A DNA stretch of 64,000 nt from Brachypodium distachyon (taxonomy: Eukaryota > Streptophyta > Magnoliopsida > Poales > Poaceae): contig NC_016133.3 of the NCBI RefSeq assembly GCF_000005505.3, positions 52,913,237-52,977,236 on the forward strand, written 5' to 3'. Numbering within the stretch: position 1 is the stretch's first letter; each line of letters opens with the position of its first letter. Shown one piece after another: positions 34,171 to 45,289 of this stretch. Under the pieces are notes generated by a model. It had not been told where the DNA came from, made no database searches, and saw nothing but the letters and a program-made list of their open reading frames with translations. Made by a program: the position numbers and the translations under genes.

Positions 34171-36624
34171 TCACATTAAACGACCGGCATATTGTGCTCT
34201 AGGGTATTTTTGTTGCAGCTGGGTCCACTGCACAAAGAACTGATCTGATATCCTTAGCTTGTACAACAACAAACCACTCAAGGAAAGCTTCTTCACTCTT
34301 GCAATACTTTCAATGTAGAAAATGGAGGACCATCCCAAACCAAGCACCTGCAAGAATAGAGCAATCCAGAACTCAATAGAAAATTGAAAGTACTGGCAAA
34401 AATCAGTGTGATTATTGTGTCTATGGCAACAATTTTTAGACATAGAATTATGGCAATAATGACCCCTACTCTCCTAGTCTATGTTCACGATAAACAAGAA
34501 GATAATACAGGTTTATAGTGCATCAAGCATTACTCTTCCATGAGCGCATACAACATGGGATGTGCAGCTACCTTCAGAAGGAAAGCTGATGCGCATAGAG
34601 GAATGCACGTCCCTGGACCATTGCAAAATATCTGCAGGGGTTATTGCAGGCAGTTATTATAATTGCGCTCATGCAGCAATAGTGGGTGTTAACAAGTTTG
34701 AGTAGTGCGCACCACTTGTGGTCTGATTCTTATTATTAGCCACAGAGCATGGAGAACAGCAAGCAACGTTGTTGCAATGGAGGTGATGTAAGATTGACCT
34801 ACTTCACGACTACGGTATATCTGCATGAACTGCGCATTCTTGATAATCTTCTCTCCCTCACCCTGAAATGTATCATTAGAGTGAGTCGTACTCCAAATTG
34901 GAACTAGTTACAAAAAGTCTAGCATTTGATAATTCAAATATAAAGATGTCAATTGGTGGCTGCAATCGGTAACGTCATTGCCACCACATATTGGACTTGA
35001 CGTAAATGTTTGCAATGAAAGAGACTAAAAGGTGGTTTAATTTGACAAAAATGGTGGAATGATTATATTTCAAACATGCAGAGTTTTTTGCAATGCACAG
35101 GAGTTGTGCTAGTGATAATTCAATGTAGCAAGAAAATTGACCCCCACCTGAATCAGAGACTTCTCATAGACCTGTGCCTTCTGAAGGCTCATGCTGTCAG
35201 TAAGTGCAGCCACATAGTACCTTGGTGTAAACCTATCCTTCTGAAGCTCGGTTATAATATTCATCATTTCTGCAGTATGCCCTCCTGCAAAAGGAACACA
35301 AAAATATACACATGAACATAATGCTACTTCTTTTGTGGTGATTTATATTGCATAAAGTACAACGTAATGCTTTGAAGAGTGTGGAAGGCTAAGTGCGGAG
35401 TAAAATAGCAATACTTTCAATGAATATGCTAACTGACACTTCCGGTTAAACTTATATGAGTATACAATGTTAATAACAGAAACTGCTACTCCCTCCGATC
35501 CATATTACTTGTCTCAAATTTGCCCAAATATGGATGTATCTATGTTTAAAAAGCGTCTAGACACATGTAATATTTCGACAAGTAATTCCGGCCGGAGGGA
35601 GTACTTACAACTCTATGGTAAAAGCTAAAAGAAGTGACCTCCAAATCCTGACGAGTGTTAGTTGACAGCAGATTGGATGCTGTATTTCATCAGAGTTACG
35701 CAAGGAGCACATTTTTGCATGTCTAAATTGATACCATATATAAGCTGACTGACAAACAACCTCGAGTCTCTCAGAATTTGAATTTCACATGTTCTAAATA
35801 TGGTGGTTTGATCTGTCCGGTGAATGACCAGCATGGCATGGATAATACCGAGTGGTTTTATCCTGGGTGAAGTTTGTGATATTTGTGCCTAAAAATATCC
35901 TTTGAAGCAACGAATTTGGTAGCACAAGTGATGCTTATAGAGCAACATATACCATTGGGCAATAAGATACTCCCCCCTTTCCTAAATATAAGATGTTCTA
36001 GCTTTGTCTAGGTTAAACTTCTTAAAGTTTGACCGAGTTTATAGAAAAATCCACCAGCATCTAAAACTCCAAATTAATTTTCATTAAATCTGTCATGATA
36101 TATATATCTTCATCATATACTTATTTCGTATTGTAAACATTAGTACTACTTTTTTCTACAAGTTTTATCAAACTTTAAGAAGTTTGACTTAGTACAAAGG
36201 TAGAACAATTTATATTTAGAAACGTAGCAGCTGTGTAGTATAGCAGTAGCATTGGAAATTTGTTCCGAGAAGGCAGAACAGCCGCAGCACGACTGCAGAA
36301 ATGGTGGCCTTGGCCCTTGGGTAAGAGAATAACATCTATCGTGGTTAATCCCGCAATTTGTACCTAGGTAGTAAGTATGGGTGTCTCAGTGCAACTCGAG
36401 GCATGCCTTTCGGATATTGTTCTCCATAGTAAAATCGATCAGTTTTATTTGACGGACAAGACGTACTCACCGGACCCGAGGACGATGAGACACCGCAAGC
36501 CGGCGGCACGAGGCCTCGTTGGCGGTAGGCCGCTGCGGCAAAGCACATAGGCAAAGCGTACGGCGAGCAAGGATGCGAGTACTGGAATAGCACAGCATGC
36601 CGCTGCGAAGGCGTCGAGCCCCAT
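34171..36624 (-). CDS. ALG14: ALG14-like subunit of UDP-GlcNAc transferase (225 aa)
   Basis: With ALG13, ALG14 forms the enzyme that adds the second N-acetylglucosamine to dolichol-PP-GlcNAc on the cytosolic face of the ER, an early step of N-glycan assembly. ALG14 anchors catalytic ALG13 to the membrane. Model: exons 36471-36624, 35148-35284, 34713-34862, 34572-34631 and 34171-34347. The N-terminus is a hydrophobic anchor (about residues 5-29, DAFAAACCAIPVLASLLAVR and on). Family motifs follow: LIVLGSGGHTAEMM (about 47-60), RYYVAALTDSMSLQKA, TTLLAVLHALWLIIRIRPQ, FCNGPGTCIPLC, and SSIFYIESIARVKKLSLSG, ending QYAGRLM. Length matches plant ALG14. The donor of exon 3 was set after GTG at 34713 because homologues read RPQV before the CNGPGT block; splicing one codon earlier is possible. 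The two Stowaway-type elements at 35489-35601 and 35969-36228 sit inside intron 1. Confidence 0.93.
35489..35601. mobile_element. Stowaway-type MITE inside ALG14 intron 1
   Basis: Left CTCCCTCCGATCCATATTAC and right terminus ATTCCGGCCGGAGGGAG are imperfect inverted repeats, and TA flanks both ends (35487-35488, 35602-35603). The interior holds GGATGTATCTATG and AGACACATGTAATATTT, shared with other MITEs in the window. Confidence 0.85.
35969..36228. mobile_element. Degenerate Stowaway-type MITE inside ALG14 intron 1
   Basis: CTCCCCCCTTTCCTAAATAT at the left is answered by ATATTTAGAAACG near 36213-36225. Nested inside are AACTTCTTAAAGTTTGACC and AAACTTTAAGAAGTTTGACT in inverted order. The ends are eroded, so boundaries are approximate. 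It is the same subfamily as 62326-62569. Confidence 0.65.
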
Positions 36625-36710
36625 GTCTCAGTCGGAACGGCGGAGACAGGGTACAGATCTGCGCCGAGCGGAGGATCTGAGACGGCCCACGGGCGTAGGA
36701 CCCAGTAGGG

Positions 36711-36736
36711 CAAGGTAGGGCGGCCGCCCTACCTTG
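36711..36736. repeat. Perfect 26-bp palindrome upstream of ALG14
   Basis: The half-site CAAGGTAGGGCGG is followed with no spacer by its exact complement, centred on GCGGCCGC. It lies 87 bases upstream of the ALG14 ATG, in the promoter or 5' leader. A perfect palindrome this long is unlikely by chance. It could be a hairpin in the leader, a dimeric protein site, or a transposon excision footprint. Confidence 0.8.
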
Positions 36737-38771
36737 ATTTTTGCCTCAGTTGCGAATTGGGGAGCTCGTGGGGGTGAGGGGGAGAAACGGTCGGGAGCGA
36801 GAGAATCGAAGGGGAGATCAACCGGCGGTGGCGGCACTCGCGCGAGGAGGAAGACGAGCGACGGAGCGAGGGGGCTGGCCCAGCTGTGGCGCCGGCAGAG
36901 AGATGGGCCGGAAGTAGCGAGGGGTGCGGCCCACGAAGGAAAAGAAATGAAAAGGCGGAAGGGAGTGGCTGAATTTCGTAGGAAAGAGGCGGCGGAAGAG
37001 AAATTAGGTTTTTGAGTTAGATCTTCGCCGGAATCCGCAACTTCCTCTCGTTTTCTGCCGCCATTTTGGCTTTGTGAGGTGGGGGGACATTGGGTCCTGA
37101 TATACACATCCAGAAGTGCTTATTATTATGAGTCGTGTGTTACTTATCGGCAACGCTGTGGTGGAGAACGTGATACCGTTCACGTTCGGTGCATCTGATC
37201 ATGCGGATTTTGAGTTTGTGTTCTCACAGATCCGTTCATACGGATTTGAAGAGTTTATTTCAGTGTGTCACGATGATTTTCTCGGGTATGGTCTTGTGTG
37301 GATTTGGATTATTTTTTTCATGTTTTGATGAAAAACTCATGGTTTGATGACCTATACTTTTAGGAGAACATCGCCGGACCAAGTACGTTCAACGCTCATG
37401 GCTTTCCGTCTCTTTGGATGGCGACTCAAGGGGCTTTTTGAAACCTTTGAAGGTAGTCAACTTCGTCTAGGGGTATGAGTGACAGCATTGTTGTTCAAGT
37501 CTAGTTATAGTTTATTTACCGAAACATCGACAAATTTTCGTGTTGCAAAGATAGATATCATGGAGAAAATGTCTTGAAGAGATTCCATTATAATTCTTAC
37601 TTATAATAGGAGTTGTTTTGTGATTTCTTGGGTCTATGATCCAAAACATTGTACTTGTAACGATTACGGAGTTTGAATAAAGTTACAGGTTATTTTTAAA
37701 AAAGAGATAGTAGGAGTATATGAGCTCTGGCCTGTGTGAAAAACAAATGGTCTTAAAACAAACTCATCTAATCTGCTCCCTCCATTCTTAAACTTTGTAC
37801 TAAATCTGGTACGAGTAATATGCGTCGGAAGGACTAGTATTTTCGTGTTGCAAAAGTTGCAAGAAACATTTTCAATTAAGCGGACCATTTTTCCGCTGCC
37901 GGCGTGTCACCTATCCGTCTCTTTTTCCCTTTGCCGTCCCTCTCATTGTCTATCTCTTTCTTTATGTCTTTCCCTCTACGCCGTAGGTTCTCTCCCCGCG
38001 CCCAGGAGCGGACCAACGCCAAAGGCAACCCGTGCTATAGCCTTGGGCTTGGAACCAAAACACAACTAAACTCGTCTCTTTGGCTCCCTCCTGTTTGGTC
38101 CAATTCTCAACTGAACCCAAATATATGGTTTTAGGCTGTATTTTTCTTTTTACATTCTAAAATTTTAAATACTATAGCAATTATGAAAATCCTACGCACA
38201 ATCGTGGTCTGGGAAAAAAAATTCACTGGGCAAGAAAACTGGCCCAGGATGCTCCAAAAAAGGGCCCTACACGCACACGAATGAACCAATCGCGTGACCC
38301 ATCCACGTACTGGGAGTCTGGGACCGCTTTCTTGGAGAAAAACACCATGGGGGCAAATGCGCGGGCAAAAAATCGCTCCACATTCGCTGAAGGAGCGGGA
38401 AACCGAAAACGGGGAGGCAAAACACGCTTCCCCCCCACCACGTCGGCAGCCGCCCGCCCTGCCCTGGATTTGGTGCTCCCACCTGCCCCAGCCCGTTCCC
38501 CATTTTCCCCTATCCCGCCGCAAGCGACGGTTCAACGCGCCCGCCCCCGTTTCAAACCCCCAAAAATTAAAATTCCCTCCTCTCCTCCTCTTCGCCGCCG
38601 AACAAATCGCCCCCCACCTTTTTGATCCCCCGCACCTCTCGATTTTAGTCCCTCCAATTCCAACCAACCTCTGCCTCTCGATTCCCGCAGCTCTCGTCTA
38701 CCTCGCCCGCACCAACCTACCCAACACCTACCCCCCCCTGCGAAACCCTAGCCGGCGATTGCCCCCCACCA
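36737..38771. other. Divergent intergenic region between ALG14 and the deubiquitinase gene
   Basis: ALG14 (minus) and the UBP gene (plus) are transcribed away from each other across about 2.1 kb. It holds a GC-rich block (36.74-37.02 kb), copy B of the dispersed repeat, a lone MITE-like CTCCCTCCATTC near 37776, and a CT-rich, TATA-less leader (38.4-38.77 kb) in front of the UBP start. Confidence 0.45.
37057..37705 (+). repeat. Dispersed repeat, copy B (related to 33067-33720)
   Basis: Carries the same ordered blocks as copy A with many substitutions: GTGAGGTGGGGGG, GATCATGCGGATTTTGAGTT, CACAGATCCGTTCATACGG, TTCGTGTTGCAAAGATAGAT, GAGATTCCATTATAATTC and TATGATCCAAAACATTGTAC. It ends in a T/A-rich tract. 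Both copies are in the same orientation and lie about 4 kb apart, either side of ALG14. Confidence 0.65.
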
Positions 38772-41700
38772 ATGGCGGAGCAGGACGACGCCGTGAGATG
38801 CAGCCTGCCGTCCCCCGTTCAGGTGAGGTTCGCTGCCTCCGTTTGTTGGTTTCGGTGTTTGACTGTTGGGTCTGAACTCCCTGGGTGAGTCTCGTTATTA
38901 GAGTTGGCCTGCGCGGTACGAACGCGATCCTTACTTTTTGCTTACCCAGGATTGCGCGCGGTTGACTTTCTGTGTGGGTGATTATTTGAAGGTTTAGTGT
39001 TTTAAGGTGTTATATCGTTTTTTTCTGTTGGATCGTTGCGGTAGTTTTTGCCCGAATCTCCACCAGTGCGTATTATGTGTGTGTGTGTGTCTGAGAATCC
39101 AGATTTGGTTGTGCTATAAGCCGCCATTATTACTGGCCAGCGATAGTTGTTACACTTGTTACTCTATTTAGATGGAAGCATTCCTGGTGACGATCGTTTT
39201 GTTCGGTTAAATTGTTTTGACGCCATAGTCTGCCCTTAGTTAAACAAATGGTCATATTGAAATGGTGATAATTTCGATCTGCCTCTACGTGCTATCTATG
39301 GTCAAATGGTTGTATCTTCCAAAGAAGGCATAGTTTTGTAACTTTGTACTATCATGCAACCACATATCTAACTGTTATGATTGTTTTGTCAGGGGGACAT
39401 CTGTGGAGAAAATGGGGGTGAGAGAACTGAGCAGTACCAACCATTTTTCTCCATGTGCCCACCGCTTCGCACTCTTGTATGATACTGAATTTCGCTTATG
39501 CCCATTCAATTTTGTACAAAAGTACTCTACTACTTGCTACTGTGCACAAGTTTAACTTGATTATGTGGTGTTCCTGGCTTGTGCTTAACAGAGCTATTCA
39601 AATTCTTGGGATGGGGTCTGTGCTCCTGTAACAACAAAACCTTGCCAAACTGTGAGCTAGTAGCCCTGTCAGCTTGATTTAGCGTGCTTATTTGTTTTTG
39701 GTGTCTCGTAATTCTTATGGTGTTGCCTTTTCTTTGATATAGAGCGGGTCAGATTTAATGGATGATGATTTCATGCCAAGTGCACCTTGTTTTCCAGAAA
39801 GCAAGGAGCCCCAAGCTGAGGTATGTGCTCTTTGCCTCCAACTTTTGTTCAATAGCTTCATTCTCCTGATTAGTCCGTTTGGATATGTGCGATGGTGGTT
39901 TGCTAAGTGGTGTCTATTAATGTGCTGTTTTCAGAGCATCTCTGATATATTAGATGAACTAAACAAGTCCCCTTCATTGCCTTCAATGCACAAGGAACAT
40001 GAGGTGGCACAGCATCCACAGGAAATTGAACAACTAATGGTATGGAGTGCGAGCCTCATCAGTTTGTTTCTGTGATCATCTCCAGGGAACTACAAGTCTA
40101 TAACATACATCTCTTTGCTGTTATAATTATTTCCCCAAAACATTGCACCATGCTTCATGGCCTTAACACTCAACCAGCTGAGAATTTTTATAGTTCACAT
40201 CTTTCCTCATCCTGCGCCATCTATTACTTTGGATATATAACAATAGCTTAAATAATCATCTAGTTGAGAGTCTATTAACTGATTTCTGGCATAAATTCAA
40301 GCATAATTAAATTCTTCACACCTGAATTTTGTGTAGTTTGCCAATCCTTAATATTTAAAGCTTAGGTTATGAAGTATCCATCCGTCCCATATTAAGTGAC
40401 TCAAATTTGACCAAATATGGATGCATCTATACACAAAAAACATCTAGATACATGTCATATTTTGTTACTTAATATGGACAGAGGGAGTACCACTTATCCT
40501 GCAGCCAACTCAAATGCAGTTTAGTTATATTTGATGTCCTGAATTACTTGTATAATATATCCTAGATGGATTCTTTCTTATGTCAGTTCTCTAATCTTGT
40601 GTTGCTTTTTTGTGCCTGCTACTTTAGGATGACTCTGGTGGACTAGATGGGGAAACAAAGCAGCAGCCAGAACCCCTTGGCACAGAGAAACCCAGTTCCA
40701 TTGTATGTTTCTCACCTTGTTGATCTGCATTTCTATCTTAAGTCCTTAACTTCTTTTGGGACATGTGATCTAATTGTATGTGCTTGCTGGAGCCTGGAAT
40801 ACAGAATATTTTCTAGGAATAACAGTTATTAGGTGTTTAACATTCACTATTTTTGTTGTTGGTACGCCTACAGGATGTAATAGAAAAATTAGGGGAGGAA
40901 ACTACACAGCAGTCGCTGTCCTTTCCCAAAAGCATGCAGTGGAGCTCCTGTGTAAGTGGCTTTACTTATTAGCTTAATCACATTTTATTGTGTGAGATTT
41001 TGGACCAATAACATTGTTTCAGACCATTTTACTGACCACTTATGTTTAGCAGAGTGGTATTGAACCTTGTGACAAGGAAAGTAACCAACTTTCCTTATCT
41101 TTCTCTCGCTTGAGGCGACCCCAATCAGTGGTATGTAATTTTTTTTATATAATGAGTGGTATGTAATGTATTGTTACTAAGTTTTTTATATGCTAGTGTG
41201 ATGTTTTGGTGTTTATCCATTGTTATAAGATCTTCATCTGCAGGGAGCTGGTCTTCGGAATATGGGAAATACATGCTTCCTAAATGCAACTCTTCAGTGC
41301 ATCACTCATACTGTGCCACTATTTAAGAAGCTCCGAAGCACTGACCACCCTACTCCATGCTCATGTATGGATAGTTTCTGACAATCACCTTTTATCGTAT
41401 TTAAAAATTTCCAAATCATTTTTGTTTTGTTTTGCTTTACATGATTTGGTCTGTTACGGTACAGATGATGAAGATGGATTCTGTTCTTTCTGTGCCCTTA
41501 AAGAACATATTGAAGAATCAATTCGAAGGTCTGGATCTGTTTTAATGCCAGCAAGGTTCAAAGATAACTTAAGGAGTATCCTTTGCTTTTGAGTTTTATG
41601 CTTTGTCTATTAAATTTTGTTTCAGACTAGTGTTGTCTGCATGCATGCTCATTTTCTCAGCCACAGGACTTCCATTTTGCAATAACACTAACAAGAATCG

Positions 41701-43757
41701 GAAGTTTGCAAGCCATCTTTTCTCTGCTTGTCAAATTAAACGTATATCGCTTTCTCTTAACTTTATATCACATTCTTGCATCTCGCTATTCATTGAAGTA
41801 TTGCCATCTTGCCTTGTTGCAAATTGTCAATGGGATTCCTTGACCTGATTTCCCAGAGTTATCTTCAGATTTTAGACCAGGACAACAAGAGGATGCACAT
41901 GAGTTCCTACGTTGTTTGCTGGATAACTTGCACAAGTGCACCCTTGATCCCAAGTCAAAGGGGAAGCCCTCATCTTTTGATGAAGAAAGTATTGTCAAGC
42001 GGGTGTTTGGCGGCCAACTAAAAAGCCAGGTATTTACCTTTTCATCGCTATTTTGTCCTCTTTGTACTTGTGCTGCAACTAATGCTATTCTGTTTATATA
42101 GTTGACATGCCGTGAGTGTGGTCACTGCTCGGAGACATCTGAGCCCTTCCTTGATCTCAGCTTGGAGATTGATCAGGTTGATGACCTTGTTGCTGCTTTG
42201 GAATCATTTACCAAGGTGGAAGAGATCGGGGATGCTGAGAACAAGCTCACCTGTGAAAGTTGCAATGTCCAAGTTTGTAAGGGCAAGCGGCTTTTGCTTG
42301 ACAAAACACCTGATGTCATTGCGTTTCAACTCAAGCGTTTCACCACACTTGATCATTCCATTGAAAAGATTGACAAACATGTGGCGTACCCATCTGAGCT
42401 TGATTTGAAGCCGTTCCATAGCAACCCAGTCAGTGAGGTGAGTTTTTGTGCTATTCTCTGCTAGTAAGCTTATCACGAAGACATGTTTTGATGTTTTGCT
42501 TGTACTTTCATGGGCAGGAAGAACTGAAATATGATCTTTATGGTGTTGTTGAGCATTCTGGCTTACCTAACTATGGCCATTATGTGTGTGCCATTCGTTC
42601 TTCACCAAGCACGTGGCACTTGATGAATGACTCCCAAGTAGGTGCCACAAGTCAATTGATCTTGCTTTTATGACTCATCTTTTCACTCTTGTAATAGTCA
42701 CACTTGTGTTGCAGGTTGATTCCATAACCGAGACAAGCGCACTACACCAGGAAGCATATATCCTCTTCTATGTTAGGCAGGGCATATTTCCGTGGTTCTC
42801 AAGTTTGCTAGAGGAGGCCCTGCACACCGAGACTACAAGTGGTGCGTCTCCTGTGTCCGTCTTGGAGGATATAGATGCGGACTGTTCAACATCCAGTAAC
42901 ATTAGTTCTGGTGATAAGTTTGAAAAAGATGAAAATAGCCCATGCAAAGCATCTTTCCTTCCCGAGGAGCCTACTAAGAGATGTGCAGTTGATGCTTCCA
43001 ACAGCATGAGCAAACAAGAAATCAGTCCGTGCAGAGCATCTCTCCAAAGTGATGTGGTCATGAGGTATTCCTCTAATGGTACTGAAGTCACGAATCCTGA
43101 GAGACCCTCGACTCCACCTCCCCGTCCCAAGCGACTGTCCTCCGAAGGTGTCCTTGGTGTGTTTGACTTTGAGGACTTAGGTAAGGATTTATTATCAACT
43201 GCATTTGGACATACATTCTATATTTGGCAAACAAGTAAATTGCCGTAGTGTAGTACTTGTTGCATCCTCAATTTATGTCCTTTGTTATAGTATTTTGCAA
43301 TTTAATAACTAATACACAAATCCTAGATAATTTGATTCCAATACTATTACTAAAACCAGACAGTTGCAGTAGCTAATTAATTTCTCAGTCTGCTCTTCCT
43401 CCGTTTTATAAAAAGTGTCGTCCATTTTTTTATGCATGAGTACCTTATTTTAAACCGAGAAGGTTCACCTTTCTGCATGTCTCATTTACAGAGGATGAGG
43501 ATGATCAACTGATGCCAATAGTTAAAAATCAAAAAAAGGTGAAGAAACCTAAAGCTGCATCTGCATCGAAGGTTGTGAAGGGTTCTTGCCTGGATAAGAA
43601 TGCATCGCATTTAATTAATCGCATGCCATCCGCACGGAGAAAAGGTTTACTTGCCTGCATGCCCCCGCAGCATAGTGTAGCGCAGGCGCCTCGCAGCGAT
43701 CCTCTGGACAAAAAGAAGAGGAAGATTAACGTATCCGTTCCCGTTCTTCAATACTAA
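38772..43757 (+). CDS. Ubiquitin-specific protease (UBP/USP deubiquitinase), ~733 aa
   Basis: A cysteine isopeptidase that removes ubiquitin from proteins. Model of 15 coding exons: 38772-38822, 39393-39476, 39592-39651, 39743-39820, 39935-40039, 40628-40702, 40874-40951, 41053-41130, 41244-41364, 41465-41575, 41857-42029, 42102-42437, 42518-42637, 42715-43180 and 43492-43757. All introns are GT-AG and phases agree. The N-terminal ~200 residues are spread over small phase-0 exons and are low-complexity. The USP domain (about 204-515) has the Cys box GAGLRNMGNTCFLNATLQC with catalytic Cys214, then DFRPGQQEDAHEFLRCLLDN, zinc-ribbon pairs CRECGHC and CESCNVQVC, VIAFQLKRF, and the His box NYGHYVCAIR with His471 and WHLMNDSQV. 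The C-terminus is Ser- and Lys-rich and may be nuclear (KKVKKPK, KKKRK). It looks closest to Arabidopsis UBP20/21-type enzymes; that subfamily call is moderate. Confidence 0.9.
40377..40487. mobile_element. Stowaway-type MITE inside an intron of the UBP gene
   Basis: Left TCCATCCGTCCCATATTAAG and right CTTAATATGGACAGAGGGAG are inverted repeats, flanked by TA. It lies in the intron between coding exons 5 and 6 (40040-40627). The interior matches the elements at 5736 and 10707. Confidence 0.85.
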
Positions 43758-45289
43758 GTACTTTTCAAGTCAGGTTCGACTGCCAGAAATGTTTTTGCTG
43801 TACGTAGTTTCCCATGCCTTGTCCAGGACCAACTAATTAAATCTTGCTGCCCGTATAGTGCAATAGAGCTTATGCTGCTGAGTCGTTCTTCCCTGTTGCT
43901 GCTTTCTGATGTAAAATGCCTACATGGAATTCGCTTTTGGTGTCTTTAGGATACCTTTGGGTTCAATGGGATTATGGGATGTGTTCCCACGGAAGAGATG
44001 CCCAGGGTGATATTTTCTTGACCAAATGGACCACCACCTGATATAGTAAGATGGTTTGCTCTTAGTTTAAATATAGTCCTGATGCGTCCTTCCAAAAAAA
44101 AAGTTTTGTTCCTTCCAAATAAAATATAGTCCTGGTGCGTGTCATTTTGTCAGCTTGTATGACACAGCCCTTCTGCACTAACAGTATAGTAAACTAATCG
44201 ACATTCCTATTCCCTTCTTTTTATGTGAAAAAAAATCCTATTTCCGGTCAGGAGACAAAGTGTCAACGAAGCAACTTGGAGCAAAAGAACGGTGAAAGAG
44301 TATACAACTTTCATTCTTGAGGAACATGGGGACTGGGAGAACGCTGGGCTCCTTAGGGGTGGGGTTTCGGTGGAAAAATTCATAATTTATCAGTTATTTT
44401 AGATAATATTAAAAAACAAGATAGAGTGAGGTACAGAAGTGTAAAAGAAAGCGGATTCATCAGATGATACATGAGTCACTAATTCCGAATCAAGAGATTT
44501 GTTGTGGAATTTTTCAATTGAGTAAAGTAATAATATTAAAAACAACATCATCTAACCCCGTTGAAAAATTCAATTGGATTTTAGGAGAATTTTGGAATAA
44601 GAGAGAAATAAACAATTGAATTTGAAAAAAAAAACTTCTTCCTATTTTGGATTATTTCTTTAGGATTTAACCCTCTTTTTTGAGTGAAAGGTGGAATTTT
44701 CCCCTATTCTTTCTTATTTTAATGGCCTTTATGGCGAGTAGGTTGCTTCTCGGCATGTAATTGTTTTTGTTTTGTTTGCCACTTTGTGGTGTTGTATTGC
44801 CGCTTTTGCAGTGTTGTACTAGCCATTTGGCTCTTCTTTTTTAATTGATGATGCACCCGCTGGGTTGCATTCTTGAAAAAAAACAGAACGTCTTATTCGT
44901 TGCCAAAGAAAGTCGAGAAACATGGAATCTGGTAATAGCGGTGCCTTTTCTATTAGAAAAAATAATTCATTTACAAGAGGGAACAGCTAGGAACTCCATT
45001 TTATGACCCACTTCAATTGAATGGAACAGAGGCTACGATCCTAGGATAAAAAAAACAGATGTTTTTATCACCCAGCCACATACATATATGTATCCCTAAT
45101 TGAAATCCCGTTATTACTGTCTAGTGCTATAAAGGAATCGAAAAATCAACATGTTCTCTTTATAATTGTGAACAGTTGTTTCAAGAAGAAAAAAGAAAGC
45201 AGGCAGCGCAGAGCAGAGCTTTTACATTCGATGCACTTAAGCCAAGAAAGAGGCAGCAACATACATCAGCACATGGTTCTTGAGGAAGC
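43758..45289. other. Intergenic region between convergent UBP and ABCB genes
   Basis: The UBP gene (plus) and ABCB gene (minus) converge here, so both 3' untranslated regions and terminators should lie in it. The centre (44.1-44.9 kb) is AT-rich with poly-A and poly-T runs. I see no further gene. Confidence 0.5.
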
